Shown here: in pieces, positions 52,901-60,114 of the stretch
Position numbering within the stretch: the first letter of the stretch is position 1
Layout: each line of letters starts with the position of its first letter
Assembly (NCBI RefSeq): GCF_021869535.1
Contig: NW_026262593.1
Location: 55,417,318 to 55,481,317, forward strand
From: Mytilus californianus
Taxonomy: Eukaryota; Mollusca; Bivalvia; Mytilida; Mytilidae
Reading direction: 5' to 3'
DNA: 64,000 nucleotides
The notes under the pieces: model-generated
What the model saw: the letters and a program-made list of their open reading frames with translations, nothing else
The model's database searches: none
Told to the model about the DNA's origin: nothing
Translations under genes and position numbers: made by a program

Positions 52901-55900
52901 GTAATAGTCTTGAATATTATTACAGATAGAGATAAACTGTATACATCAATAGCGTTCAGATGAGTAAGATTTAAAAATAAGTCAATGTGACCAAAATGGT
53001 CAATTGACCCATTAAGGAGTTATTGTCCTTTATAGTCAATTTGTAACATTTTTTGTTTATTTTGTAATTTTTTAAAAAAATCTACTGAGACAAATTTAAC
53101 CAAACTTGACCAAAATCGTCATTTGGGTATTTAGTTTTAAAAATGTGACCCGGCCTATCAATCAACATGGAATACATGGCTAAAAATAGAACATAGGGGT
53201 AAAATGCAGGTTTTGTCTATTATTTTTTTAACCTTTATAAATAGAGAAATTCTGGAAGGAGCAAACCTGTTCAGATTAATGAGCTCTACCATATACGTTA
53301 AAACTGTTAGACAAATTCTCATAGGAGTCATTGCCCATCAATGACAAATTGTACAATTTTTATAATTTTTGACTATTATCATGAAATCTATGTTATTTAG
53401 AGAGAAACATTTTTTCCCGTTATGCCTTATAAGATTTAAATTATAAGAGATAAATAAACACTTAAAATCACAAAAATGATCAGCAAGGTCTATTAAAAAG
53501 TCAAATTTTGCCGATATATTTAGTAGACTGTCATTCTTCATAGGAATGATTGCCCTTGAGGATTTCTTTTACCCTCTTTTGAGCAAAAACTAAAGAAGAA
53601 AGAAAGAAACCAAACAGACTAAAAAATCAGTCATACAAGATCAACAAAAAAGAGATTCTTGTCAAGAAGTCTATTCTCATCTTCAATGTTGGAAAGTGTC
53701 CTTTGTTTGATATGCAAATAGACCAAGGTGAGTAACACAGGCTCTAGAGCCTCTATATATTGAGGGGCCAGCTGAAGCCCGCCTCCGGGTGCGGGTTTTC
53801 TCGCTGTGTTGAAGACCAAATTGTGGCCTTCGTCTGTTCTATAGTCGGGTTGTCTTTTTGACATACATATATTCCCCATTTTCATTCTCAATTTTATTTG
53901 GTATGAAAATAACAAAACGCATCTGTAGTTGAAAAATTTGAAGTATAATGAAACCAATTTAAAGTCGGAAATACATTTGTATTTGTATTTCCTGTAATTA
54001 TCTGTATAATAAATATATAATTGAATTTGAAAACATTTTCATTTTTCATTAAAAAAAAAAATATTTATTTTGTAGCTGACGACAACACATATCTGCATTT
54101 TGAAAACGGTAGGTGGAATTTTATTTTGCCAAAACTATGATTAGACGAGTAGCGCCTGAGTGTGGATTATATATCTCTCATTTGTTTGAATCGATCTTCA
54201 AGGATTTGACATGAAATTTGTGATATAGATTAACTGCTAATTCATGCATCATTCCTTCTGAATTGGTTAATTAAAGTCCCCAATTGGAACGTTTTACGAA
54301 CGCCATCTATATTTGGTTCATTGTTAGTGCATCTCTATAAATAAAAAAAACCACAGTAGTGTACCGGTGTTCAAAGGTAGTATACTGGTGTTCAAAGGTC
54401 ATAAAACGATCAGCCTTTTGAAAACGGTGGGTTTCTAATTTTATTTTTTCTTACACTATAGTATGAGGACAAGCGCATGAGTGGGGATTATATATCCCTC
54501 ATTTGAACTGTTTTTTTCAAGGTTTTGTGTCTCCTAGCATGACTTTTGAGATATAGAGTAACTGCAAACAAGGAAGCCTTTTGCATCATACATTCTGAAT
54601 TTGGAAATATATAGTCCTCATAGGAAAATTCAAAACGGAAAGTCTCTTAACAAATGATAAAGTCCAAATCTTAAACACACCAAACGAATTAAAAATCATT
54701 GCATACTCTTGACTTGGTACAGGCATTACCTTATGTAGAAAATAGTAGATTAAACATGGATTTATAGCTACCTAACCCTGCTTACAATCACCCGCCATGC
54801 GAATCCATAACCAGTCAAAAATATCCGAACAGGGAATCATTTTGCGTATCTTTCAATAAATGTTTAAAAAATAAACCTTGAAAAAGAAGTTATTGAAAAA
54901 TATGCACATTTCAATACATGTATATGTACTAGTCAACAAAATAAACGATACAAGACAATGAATTTTCCAGATATAATGAAATTGGATACACTGTACCAAG
55001 GCAAATAATTGCCCAATTGGTCTAATATTTACAGAGAGTTATTTTCTTATCAAAACCATTGATTTAAAGCAAAAACACGAATTACACTTTTGGCAATTTT
55101 TGTTATTTACAAAATCGTACTTTCACCAACAAATTCAAAAATCGATTTCAGGACTTAAAACTTGAAACTTAATTAAGGTGTGCTTAACATTTTGAATGCC
55201 TTTGCAGATAGTTGAATACTTAATTCTGGTTTTCGAAATTAAGTGCCGACTTTTGCCATCATTTTTCCACAAAATGAATTAGACCCCTGTGTTCTGTAAC
55301 ACGTTTTTTTCTCTTCCCAATTTGGTCAGATTCTTTTAATCATATGCATTGCTTTGCAAACGAATGTTTTTCATTTAATAATTTAACAGTTTTTCCTATT
55401 TATTATATTTCATGATAAATTGGAGTTCAAACTTGTGTATCGTTACTTTTGTTGACTAGTATAGTATATGTTTTTCACGACAAATCAAATTTGATATGAA
55501 AATAACAAAAACTCAGCTATAGTTGTAGTTAAAGGGGGCTCGAGGGTATAAATTCTTTTTGTTTTTAAATATAGGATTTCGCTATTTTTTTCTATAAATG
55601 AACTTTATCATATACTAAATAGAAAAATAAAATTAAAAAATGAGGTCACCGTTTATTTAAGCTCACAATCTACCTTCGAAAGAAGCATGCATTTTTGTTA
55701 AGGTACTTTTTTTCTGTTGAACTAATAGGTAAATAGAGGTTATATCGAAATAAAAAAAGAACTAAATTACAGAAATCACTTTAATTTTACAGTTGTTTAG
55801 TTTAAGTACAGCGTATTTGAAAAAAATAATAAAAAATATAGGTCACTGATGAGTTATAAAAAGATATTTCAATTTTAAAGCCAAAAAATTGCATTTTTGC

Positions 55901-58721
55901 ACCAAAGGGAGATAATTTGGAGCTTTTTCAATGACATAAACATTTTAAAAGTCATCTGGGGCCAAAACGAATCTCTATTTTTGGTTGATCTTTTGTACCA
56001 AATCATAAAGTAACAACTAATAGTGTAATAAATAAAATTTGTAATGAAAAAAAAAATGTTTAAATTTTTGCTGAAATTTTTGTACCATCGAGCCTCCTTA
56101 CGCAGTTTAATGAAGCCAATTGAAACTCAGAAGAACACTTATATCTAAGCGTTAAATTTGTTACTAGATTTAAAAAGAATCTTTTTCATTCATAAAAAAA
56201 ATATGTTCCGTTTTTCAGTTGCCGACAACATATGCCAGCCTTTAGAAAAGGGTTTTTTTCTTCTTCTAAAACTATAATTTGAGGATATCCCTCATTTAAA
56301 GGTTGTTCAAAGATTTATTTTTGCATGACTTTTGTTATATAGAGTATATCTGCAAACTAGGGATCTATTGCATCATACCCTCTGAATTTGGAAATTAAAG
56401 TCCCCATTTCAACGTTTGACGGACGCCATCAATATTTGGTTAACCGTTATTACATGTATGTGTCATAGTTAAAGGGTTTGATAGTTATCTCTCGTTTATC
56501 CTTTCATAGCATACAAATGAAAGTTAAAAAAAGCAAATCCTTAGGGAAACTCATGCAATCTTAGATAGGGTTGAGACCAGCAGTGTAAAATGGGTTATAG
56601 CCTGTTCTTTTTTAAAGCTCGCCCTGAAGGTCAAAATGCACAGCTTTATATCTCACACCGTATAGATGTAAGGTGTCAACCAATGAAACAGAGACAATAA
56701 AAATTGACAATATATGATATCTTAGCGGAGTTAAAATTAAAAAAAAATAAACAGATACAAAAAAGATACAAAAACAGGAAGATGACCTTAACCCTGCACT
56801 AGCACATATCATATGTTACGTATACGACCCGTAGAAGAAATATATGACTCTTGTTATCTTGATTGATGATAAATTTATTGTGTTCTTAGTATTGTTTTTA
56901 ACATCTCTTTGATGTTTGCTTAACTTTTGTCTTTACTATACAGTATGTCTCATGTGTTGTATGGATCCAATAGAATATATCACTGTTTGAAATGTACGCT
57001 CCGATGGATTTGTACTTATATGAGCAACGCGACGGGTGCCACATGTGAAACAGGATCTTCTTACCCTTACTGAGCACTCGAGAGCTCCCCCGTATTGAGT
57101 TGGGATTCGTGTTGCTAAGTCTTTGGTATTCCATGTTGTGTATTGTATATTGGTGTTTGTCTTTGGTCGGTTTTTGCCACGGAAATGCCAGTCCTTTTTT
57201 CTTTTCATGATTTGAATGTTCCTTTGATATCTTTCGCCTATCACTTAATGTTCATACCAATGAACGACGATGTTTCTTGTTGAATGATTGTGTCTATTAT
57301 ACCACTTTAATTAAAATCGAACATAAAAAAACCATCTAATCAGTATTATTTCCTTATGATTAAAATGTATGATATATAATTTAAGTTTTAAGTTTCCCTA
57401 TTATGATTAGTAATCAATAAAATATTTTGATTAATAGCAAAATTAGAGACGAAGATAAAAAAAATATTAAGGACACAATACTAGTAGTCATATCTACGTC
57501 GAAATTAGAATAGCATAGTTTGCTAACATAGGATTGCTGATTATCTGTTGAAGACTGCTTCAAAACGAAACAAATATCATGTTGTCGATCAAACAAAATC
57601 AAACATCTTTTTCAAAGTATGATTTATCTACTCCTGGAATGTTATTTGTAGTCTTACATATGACCATTGTGTCCTATTCAACTGTTCAAAATATGTATGT
57701 ATAGTGCTGGTTGCTTAAAGCTAACTTTGAAACATCTGTCGTCTATATGAATTAATATTCTTTGCTTCTTTTGTCATACACAGTGTCAAAACAGACAGTC
57801 CAGAAACAATCTTTACAAATTGAGGTTGCATTACCAGAGACATTCAACATTGAACGACCAAGACGTAGTTCAGCTGTTGATAAGTCTCCCTATCCACATT
57901 TCTTTCAAGAGATCGTCGATTGTGTCCTTATTAATGGCCGGGCAGTTCTTACAGATTATAACAACAGCAAACTTCTTATTCACAATATTGATGGACATGA
58001 TAACAGAACTATCCAACTAAATGGACAACCACGATACATGTCAATAATAAGAGATGACCACATCGCTGTCTCTTATATTAAACCTATCGCATTGGCCAGC
58101 GGGAAGGTAGGAAACATAGATATTATTGATATTAACAATGGACTAGAAAACACTATAGAAAATGTATGGGAAGTTGGATGCATGACTTACCAAGATGGAC
58201 TGTTGTTTGTTGTCATCGATGGAAGAAAGATAACTGTGATGAATCTTACAGGTAAAATTGTCAGGTGGTTTCCCTGTCCTTCATTAAATATCAGTAATAT
58301 TTCATCTGCTCAAAACTTGCTGTACCTGACTGATTCAGGAATAAACAAATTATTCTGCTGTGATATTTTTGGGAAACTCAAATGGGAGTTTAAAGATGAC
58401 AGCTTGAAGATGGCATCAAGCGTTTCAGTAGATCGAAATCACAACGTGTACGTGACCGGTGACCGTTCCAAGAATGTCTTAATTCTATCTTCCGACGGAC
58501 AAAAACTTTACGATCTTCTACCTGAAAGCATTGGTGTCAAGTTTCCTATTATCATACGTTATGATATAGCAAACGACCATCTGTTAGCGTTCAATTTCTT
58601 CCGTGGCGATGCATTTTTACTTGGTATAGAAACTTCATTTACCGGAGCCTGTGACGACAAAATATTAAACAAAAGAAGTAGTTACCTTACAATGCGTGTG
58701 ATATCCAGATTTTTTCATTAG
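31210..58721 (+). CDS. HEPN-domain / NHL-type beta-propeller protein, spliced gene model
   Basis: Six confident exons join without a phase conflict: 31210-31934, 38136-38238, 45524-45622, 50593-50898, 54076-54108 and 57784-58721, with an optional microexon 56219-56251. Together they encode about 733 residues after the first splice site. The N-terminal half carries a HEPN domain of the kind found in DZIP3-like proteins, a fold that in many families binds or cuts RNA. The C terminus is a beta-propeller like that of TRIM-NHL ubiquitin ligases. No RING or B-box is seen in these exons. A role in recognition or antiviral defence is an inference from domain types only. The true start is not fixed: candidate 5' exons lie at 19070, 19254 and 21737. 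No transcript evidence is available. Confidence 0.65.
32987..33759. mobile_element. MITE with CTGTGGATT ends and TA duplication
   Basis: Terminal inverted repeats CTGTGGATTCATTTTTATT (left) and CTGTGGATTTATTTATTTT (right, reversed) continue into TCGTGG, flanked by TA at 32987-32988 and 33758-33759. TA duplication suggests a Tc1/mariner-type source. Short frames at 33050-33287 are shadows. ATTCGTGG-type fragments at 27949-28035 and 30120-30215 look related. Confidence 0.65.
33760..35140. other. intron DNA, nothing recognised
   Basis: AT-rich sequence between the MITE and the next Penelope-type fragment. No frame above 60 codons and no identifiable repeat. The same holds for 31971-32986. Confidence 0.5.
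35145..35677 (+). pseudogene. Penelope-type reverse transcriptase fragment
   Basis: Starts within the palm: FNSTFRYIDDVLSLNN, then LEIKDTTDTDKSASYLDLHL, LKTNLYDKRV, and in a second frame NFPFLCSNIPAAPAYGVYI, ISQLIRYSRACVSYHDFLDR and FYGRHHELVDRYGITVSQM. One frameshift near 35405 and a lost 5' half make it non-functional. It is better preserved than the copies at 15600 and 49595. Confidence 0.8.
35678..36010 (+). repeat. 3' tail of the Penelope-type fragment
   Basis: GCAACACGACGGGTGCTACA, GCCTTCCGGAGCACCTGAGA, GTTTTTGTTGGGGTTCGTGT and a terminal GGTATCTTTCG. The same tail occurs at 57000-57245 and 60360-60610, and in decayed form at 12935-13125 and 11560-11750. Confidence 0.7.
36011..38135. 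other. intron DNA with one family C repeat
   Basis: Only a family C fragment at 37050-37190 (TTTTGTCAGGTTTTATGAC ... TTTACCTTGGACTTGGTA) and TA-rich microsatellites near 37530 and 37630 are recognised. Small frames here have no support. Confidence 0.45.
38136..38238 (+). CDS. HEPN-propeller gene, exon 2 of the model
   Basis: TTTATATTTATAG precedes and a near-consensus donor GTAAGTAATT follows. The exon enters in phase 0, exactly as the HEPN exon leaves, and encodes KSQDKDSNMCKNLKLKIL then SDKLTTTDIDKINNYL, leaving in phase 1. The charged, helical pattern suggests a linker or short coiled segment. No domain is recognised. Confidence 0.7.
38300..38916. mobile_element. MITE with TTAA target duplication
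   Basis: TTAA at 38300-38303 is followed by GGTGGCTAGGGTGTC; the right end reads GACCCCCCATCCACC followed by TTAA at 38913-38916. The termini match at 12 of 15 bases. TTAA duplication is typical of piggyBac and Kolobok transposons. An internal AGTCCGGTGACCC appears twice (about 38625 and 38808). No transposase frame. Confidence 0.7.
39200..39937 (+). repeat. diverged direct copy of the inverted-repeat outer segment
   Basis: TTAGTCCAGTCGATTTGTG at 39206 recurs as TAGTCCAGTCGATTTGTG at about 39938, and both continue through a GGTCAT...AACATTT...AGCTATG(A/G)AC block and a GCCATCTTGAA block. So the outer part of the inverted repeat at 39938 also has an older direct duplicate. Confidence 0.55.
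39938..41595 (+). repeat. left arm of a 3-kb inverted repeat
   Basis: Reversed partner is 41735-42990. Anchors: AGTCCAGTCGATTTGTGAAA with 42965, CTAGTTTTGCAAATCATTGT with 42565, TTCTTTTACTTACAGGTTTAC with 42460, GCATGATTCTTGGCGT-like sequence near 41080 with 42100, and TTAAGAGGGACATTCA near 41505. The duplicated unit includes a splice-acceptor-like CTTTTACTTACAG and a decayed coding region. Confidence 0.8.
40457..41595 (+). pseudogene. decayed gene of a repeat-borne protein family, copy 1
   Basis: With several frameshifts and stops the plus strand gives MIRQQKTHVDLQCPTDNK, AKWHKTCQTNFQISKYL, then CIFCGDVSDDLHDAST, RVRDYALEQQDTVLSAKLSA, a TDIAPIFKLADLSKLY stretch, RLEQLGDVMEGRINTSHLKN and ILADIVDLQAHKQVRDV. 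The order (Cys/His motif with a LH-x-AST element, then FKLADL..LY..RLEQLG and EGR) is one I recall from a multi-copy family of unknown function in cnidarian and mollusc genomes. It is disrupted and not a working gene. Confidence 0.6.
41596..41734. other. loop of the 3-kb inverted repeat
   Basis: About 140 bp of single-copy sequence. Read on the minus strand it continues the protein of the right arm (QSSTIVESQKTLTISQL, a stop, then QFNCGL), so the loop belongs to the minus-strand copy. Confidence 0.6.
41600..42480 (-). pseudogene. decayed gene of the same family, copy 2 (opposite strand)
   Basis: The minus strand has its longest open piece at 42001-41765: EGRINTTYLKIWIVADIADL, AHKKGRDILLIFNEESIF, AKVAKIVPRDMLDTKNSF, ending with CQHESVPHTLVS. 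It then runs in another frame through the loop (MLLGGPSIATQ ... LTISQL). Compared with copy 1 it has lost a stretch before EGR but keeps more of the 3' part. The two copies lie tail to tail. Confidence 0.6.
41735..42990 (-). repeat. right arm of the 3-kb inverted repeat
   Basis: Reverse complement of 39938-41595 with small deletions. The outer end stops at the same AGTCCAGTCGATTTGTG motif. Confidence 0.8.
43070..43380 (+). repeat. SINE-like dispersed repeat, family B
   Basis: GATTGCCAATAAGATAACTATCC, ATGATGTACGGCCT, AAAAGGGCCCCACATGAAAA and AAACAATTCAAACAAGAC follow the order of the copy at 44808. A minus-strand frame here is a shadow. Confidence 0.6.
43381..44807. other. intron DNA, nothing recognised
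   Basis: AT-rich sequence with no coding frame above 60 codons and no repeat that I can name. Confidence 0.5.
44808..45075 (+). repeat. SINE-like dispersed repeat, family B (best copy)
   Basis: AGAAGATGTGGTATGAGTGCC, AATGAGACAACTCTCCATCC, AAAGTACGGCCTTCAACACG, AAAGGGCCCCAAAAATGAC, CATTCAAACAGGAAAACC and ACGACAACCACTGAACATC in order. Other copies: 16510-16700, 43070-43380, 49660-49745 (reversed) and the truncated one at 63955-64000. Confidence 0.7.
45524..45622 (+). CDS. HEPN-propeller gene, exon 3 of the model
   Basis: TTTTGAATTTGCAG opens 99 nt in phase 1: TLETKIDNTDIAINVSGR, then SNLDQSNEEKSGGN, closed by the donor GTACTAGTTT in phase 1. The first split codon with the previous exon gives Lys. 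The sequence is polar and likely a flexible linker. A decayed copy of its 5' part and flanking intron lies at 57385-57480. The frame also runs on past the donor to 45771, so intron retention would add a short unrelated tail. Confidence 0.65.
46639..46782 (-). pseudogene. tyrosine recombinase N-terminal relic (DIRS-type)
   Basis: The minus strand reads WKTYRIALGSLKKFRTFYDN and then TWLVPIEEIAQFIAYMS before a stop. This matches the helical core-binding start of tyrosine recombinases carried by DIRS/Ngaro retrotransposons, where a W-x-TY...L..F..F segment is followed by P...I..FIAYLS. The catalytic C-terminal part with its Arg and Tyr was not found downstream. Confidence 0.6.
46860..47740 (-). 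pseudogene. DIRS-type reverse transcriptase relic
   Basis: Reading the minus strand from 47740: GNVAGPFLTHPFPTFRVSPF, KKSRSEFKMIHNLSF, NSVNDFIDKQYCSVK (stop), then SIDDVLNMIHRLGK, a shifted MKSAFRV, DFDRMEFKFENQ, and the catalytic HYLDD at 47269-47283. A later piece, RDMKEELKIWLLFLSEYN (about 46945-46900), is the post-RT segment typical of DIRS elements. Several frameshifts and stops make it dead. The RNase H region expected before the recombinase is missing. Confidence 0.75.
48097..49200 (-). pseudogene. DIRS-type gag-like region
   Basis: Upstream of the RT on the minus strand lie frames with IPQPGSSSLQIPSNNN, RFLVDKSLLYISSVF, LVVKGGVLSIVNQKNSPIK, WTPTFMIYGSVMLKK, FFKYTQTVRMQPQEVTLEAY and ELW-like KLWMLCV. 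The order, a Ser/Pro/Gln-rich stretch and then a W-T-x-A/T-F-x-I-Y block with a later ..R...P..LW.L, is that of the first ORF in bivalve DIRS-like elements as I recall it. Frameshifts and a 169-bp internal duplication disrupt it. Confidence 0.55.
48460..48797. repeat. 169-bp near-perfect tandem duplication
   Basis: Copies 48460-48628 and 48629-48797 both begin ACTCTCTAAATTTAAATCGT and end GGGATTTGTCTACT plus an AAAA...CGA stretch. They differ at only a handful of positions, so the duplication is much younger than the decay of the retroelement around it. Confidence 0.85.
49595..49980 (+). pseudogene. Penelope-type RT fragment interrupted by a family B repeat
   Basis: TGCACATTCCGCTATATAGA begins the FRYID box, followed by LSLNNSELGDY. 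A reversed family B fragment (about 49660-49745, with GGATGGAGAGTTGTCTCATT) then interrupts it. The RT resumes with AGCGCCTGCATATGGAGTAT (APAYGVYI). The insertion gives relative age: the RT copy came first. Confidence 0.65.
50593..50898 (+). CDS. HEPN-propeller gene, exon 4: uncharacterised globular domain
   Basis: Acceptor TTTTTTGACCAG, 306 nt in phase 1, donor GTATTTATTA in phase 1. It encodes DIDVYIPVLLHLKVPLGWN, KNQIIDAVKKMQIQGTSDMP, INIKSVSEDLTIVADVSSSS, LRDNQELSSKIKQVIASIM and TINTQ-like SDTGINTQESAVVDIDLDI. Alternating beta-like and amphipathic helical stretches (V-I-VLLHLKV / helix / I.I.SV..LTIVADV / helix / VVDIDLDI) suggest a compact alpha/beta fold, possibly ferredoxin-like. I cannot name the family. 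The first split codon gives Asp. Confidence 0.75.
51355..51620 (-). repeat. family C repeat, inverted
   Basis: AAATACCGAACTCCGAGGAA, AACGGAAAGTCCTTAAGCAA, CATATTCCTGACTTGGTACA and TTAAACCTGGTTTTATAGCT are the reverse of the pattern at 4120-4310. Confidence 0.6.
51940..52150 (-). repeat. family C repeat, inverted, second copy
   Basis: Same order as 51355-51620 (AAAATCAAAAGCTCAACAAATC, CTGACTTGGTACAGGC, GATTAAACCTGG). A third inverted copy is at 54600-54800. Confidence 0.6.
52340..52560 (-). repeat. dispersed repeat, inverted partner of 9046-9205
   Basis: CTGTGTGTTTATCTAATCTACA, GGCTAGAGGTATAAG and GAGATCTCGTAAACATG reverse the order at 9060-9180; the last 60 bp reverse 8385-8440. Confidence 0.55.
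52560..53600 (+). repeat. long dispersed repeat beginning with a GGCCC hairpin
   Basis: Starts AGCTCACCTGGCCCAAAAG then GGCCGAGTGAGCTT, a short hairpin, followed by a GTCGTC-rich microsatellite (about 52615-52680) and about 900 bp of non-coding sequence with repeated TTGACCCATTAAGGAG-type phrases. I regard it as an interspersed non-coding element. The 133-codon frame at 52392-52793 is a shadow of this repeat. Confidence 0.55.
53735..53900 (-). repeat. SINE-like dispersed repeat, family A
   Basis: CCGCCTCCGGGTGCGGGTTT, CTCGCTGTGTTGAAGACC and TTCATTCTCAATTTTATTTG reverse the copy at 8238-8400. Confidence 0.65.
54076..54108 (+). CDS. HEPN-propeller gene, 33-nt microexon
   Basis: TTTTATTTTGTAG, then 33 nt open in phase 1 on both sides (A)DDNTYLHFEN, then the donor GTAGGTGG. 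The split codon joins exon 4 as Ala and the terminal exon as Val. Being a multiple of three with equal phases it can be skipped or repeated without changing the frame. A second intact-looking copy is at 56219 and a broken one near 54415. Confidence 0.55.
54115..54620 (+). pseudogene. two decayed Penelope-type RT scraps beside the microexon copies
   Basis: At 54150-54330 and 54465-54620 the sequence follows the RT C-terminal DNA (GTGGATTATATATCTCTCA for GVYISQL, later ACGAACGCCATC for the GRHH region). Each scrap lies just 3' of a microexon copy, so exon and RT scrap were duplicated together. Confidence 0.5.
54600..54800 (-). repeat. family C repeat, inverted, third copy
   Basis: ATTCAAAACGGAAAGTCTCTTA, CTTGACTTGGTACAGGCATT and GATTTATAGCTACC match 51355-51540. 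Confidence 0.55.
55530..56099. mobile_element. MITE-like element of about 570 bp
   Basis: Left end AAGGGGGCTCGAGGGTA and reversed right end AAGGAGGCTCGATGGTA agree at 15 of 17 bases. The interior is AT-rich and non-coding. No clear target duplication was found. Confidence 0.55.
56219..56251 (+). CDS. possible second copy of the 33-nt microexon
   Basis: TCCGTTTTTCAG precedes 33 nt in phase 1 (ADNICQPLEK with split codons), followed by GTTTTTTTC, a weak donor. It matches the exon at 54076 in length, phase and its start (GCCGACAACAtat versus GCTGACGACAAcac). Like that exon it is followed by RT-derived sequence (56270-56465). Inclusion would add 11 residues before the propeller. The poor donor means it may be dead. 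Confidence 0.35.
56270..56465 (+). pseudogene. decayed Penelope-type RT scrap
   Basis: GGATATCCCTCATTTAAAGG, GCATGACTTTTGTTATATAG, CTGCAAACTAGGGATC and TTTGACGGACGCCATCAATA parallel the scraps at 54150-54330 and 54465-54620 and, more distantly, the RT at 35450-35650. Confidence 0.5.
56625..57245 (+). repeat. Penelope-type 3' tail, direct-repeat copy 1
   Basis: Shares AAGGTCAAAATGCACAGCT, GTAGAAGAAATAT, TACTATACAGTATGTCTCAT, GGATCCAATAGAATATATCA and the GACGGGTGCCACATGTG...TTCGTGTTGCT tail with 60115-60610. The two copies are about 3.4 kb apart in direct orientation and flank the terminal exon. Confidence 0.7.
57385..57480 (+). pseudogene. decayed copy of exon 3 and its upstream intron
   Basis: TTAGTAATCAATAAAATATT, then AAAATTAGAGACGAAGATA, matches the border at 45500-45542 (GATCAACGAAATATTTTG, CATTAGAGACGAAGATAG). 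The copy soon hits a stop and has no donor. Confidence 0.5.
57784..58721 (+). CDS. HEPN-propeller gene, terminal exon: NHL/TRIM-type beta-propeller
   Basis: The acceptor CTTCTTTTGTCATACACAG opens 938 nt in phase 1 to TAG at 58719-58721. After a linker (QTVQKQSLQIEVALPETFN) come repeated propeller blades: VLTDYNNSKLLIHNIDG, YMSIIRDDHIAVSY, GNIDIIDINNG, GLLFVVIDGRKITVMNLTG, NLLYLTDSGINKLFCCDIFG, ASSVSVDRNHNVYVTGDRS and NVLILSSDGQKLYDLLPE. The V.VD..GNVYV.G..S.NV.V.S.DG pattern is that of NHL-like propellers at the C terminus of TRIM-type proteins in molluscs. These usually bind protein or RNA. The frame also reads 7 codons upstream of the acceptor, from a TTG, which is intron sequence. About six blades are visible. 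Confidence 0.85.
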
Positions 58722-59031
58722 ATCCGTCATTATGAGTTTTGAATTGACATCTTGGTTAGCAGAAATAAGTTTATCTCAACATTTTTTATTTACCTGTAGT
58801 CTGAACGATTTCAAATTTAGTTGGCAAAAGCTGTACATATCTTAAAGCAAAAAGCCAAGAGAGTGTCCGAATCAGTAGATTGTAAGCTGAAGTGACAAGA
58901 AGAATTATATAGCGCAAAACTTCGGAACATAGCCTATAAATATAAGAATACATGTATTAACCAATATGGACCAGTGCCTGATCATTTAACAAAAAAAAAC
59001 ATTTGCGTTTTCCGAAATGAAATTTTGCATT

Positions 59032-59037
59032 AATAAA
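59032..59037 (+). promoter_or_regulatory. candidate polyadenylation signal of the HEPN-propeller gene
   Basis: AATAAA about 310 nt after the TAG stop; another lies at 59207-59212. Either could end the transcript. Confidence 0.35.
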
Positions 59038-59384
59038 TCACCCTTTAAATGCCATGACCAAGATTTTCACAAATCAATTTTACATTATTTTTTAAAGTTG
59101 TAGGCCTCAAAATTGACTTTTATGTTTCTTTATTGATTTATTTTTATGTCTTCGCATTGACTGTAGCTTTCTGGTTTCTTTTCTGATTATTGCAGAAAAG
59201 TACTTAAATAAATGTTCATGTATACAATCAAAGGGCAAAAAAAAAAGAAAGAAATTCATTTAATTATTTGCAAATAATTGAATATATATATATATATATC
59301 TAGAATAAATGATGTATATAAATAAATTATGCTGTAGACGTTAGATTAATTTGAATAATATGACGGAGTAGACGAATTATGGCC

Positions 59385-59550
59385 CGGTTTTGGCCCCCCA
59401 AAAAAAAGTTTTTGAGAACTAGTTCAAAGTTGCACATAGTATTTGGAAATGCATAAAATCAAGAAATATATAAAGAATTACATAAGATTTTTTGATGTTA
59501 TGACGTCGCAATTACGTCATAATATGCACCATTTTCATGAAAACAAAGAA
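59385..59550 (+). repeat. dispersed repeat, partner at 25980-26150
   Basis: TATGGCCCGGTTTTGGCCCC, GTTTTTGAGAACT, GCATAAAATCAAGAAATATA and AATATGCACCATTTTCATG. The 61-codon frame here is a shadow. The following 59560-60110 shows nothing recognisable. Confidence 0.55.
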
Positions 59551-60114
59551 AAATGCAGAGTTAATGCGGTTTTCTATCAATATTTCTTTTGTGGAAACAT
59601 CGTGCGCAGGCATGAAACAACAAAATAATTTAAGAGAAGCTTTATTGTAACTATTAACATACTTTTTTAATAAAATATATACTTAGAAATTGACGTGAAC
59701 CTAGGAAAACCAAGAAATTTTACAAATTCTACAAATTTTGTCATGTTTTTTTTTTGCTATAATCGTGATAATGGTTACTCAATAATTGCGAAATTTGGTT
59801 TCATTTTCTGAACATTTTGTACCTTAGTGTAATAAGGACAAAATTAAGAATATGTATGGTAACTTTTTAATTTGCACTAATATTTGGGTCAAATAAGGGC
59901 CTTAATTATTGCCCAACTCCTTTCTGATATATCACAAAGAAGGTAAAGGATATAACTGTTCGTCGTTTAGACTGCAAAAACATAATCTTAAATGACCGTT
60001 TGGATGATATTCATTGAAAATTGAATATGAAAACAAACAAAAACATTATTACACGAAAAACATTGATGTTGAAATGAATGTCAAAGAAGCAGCAAACCCA
60101 AACAGGTCAAATAC

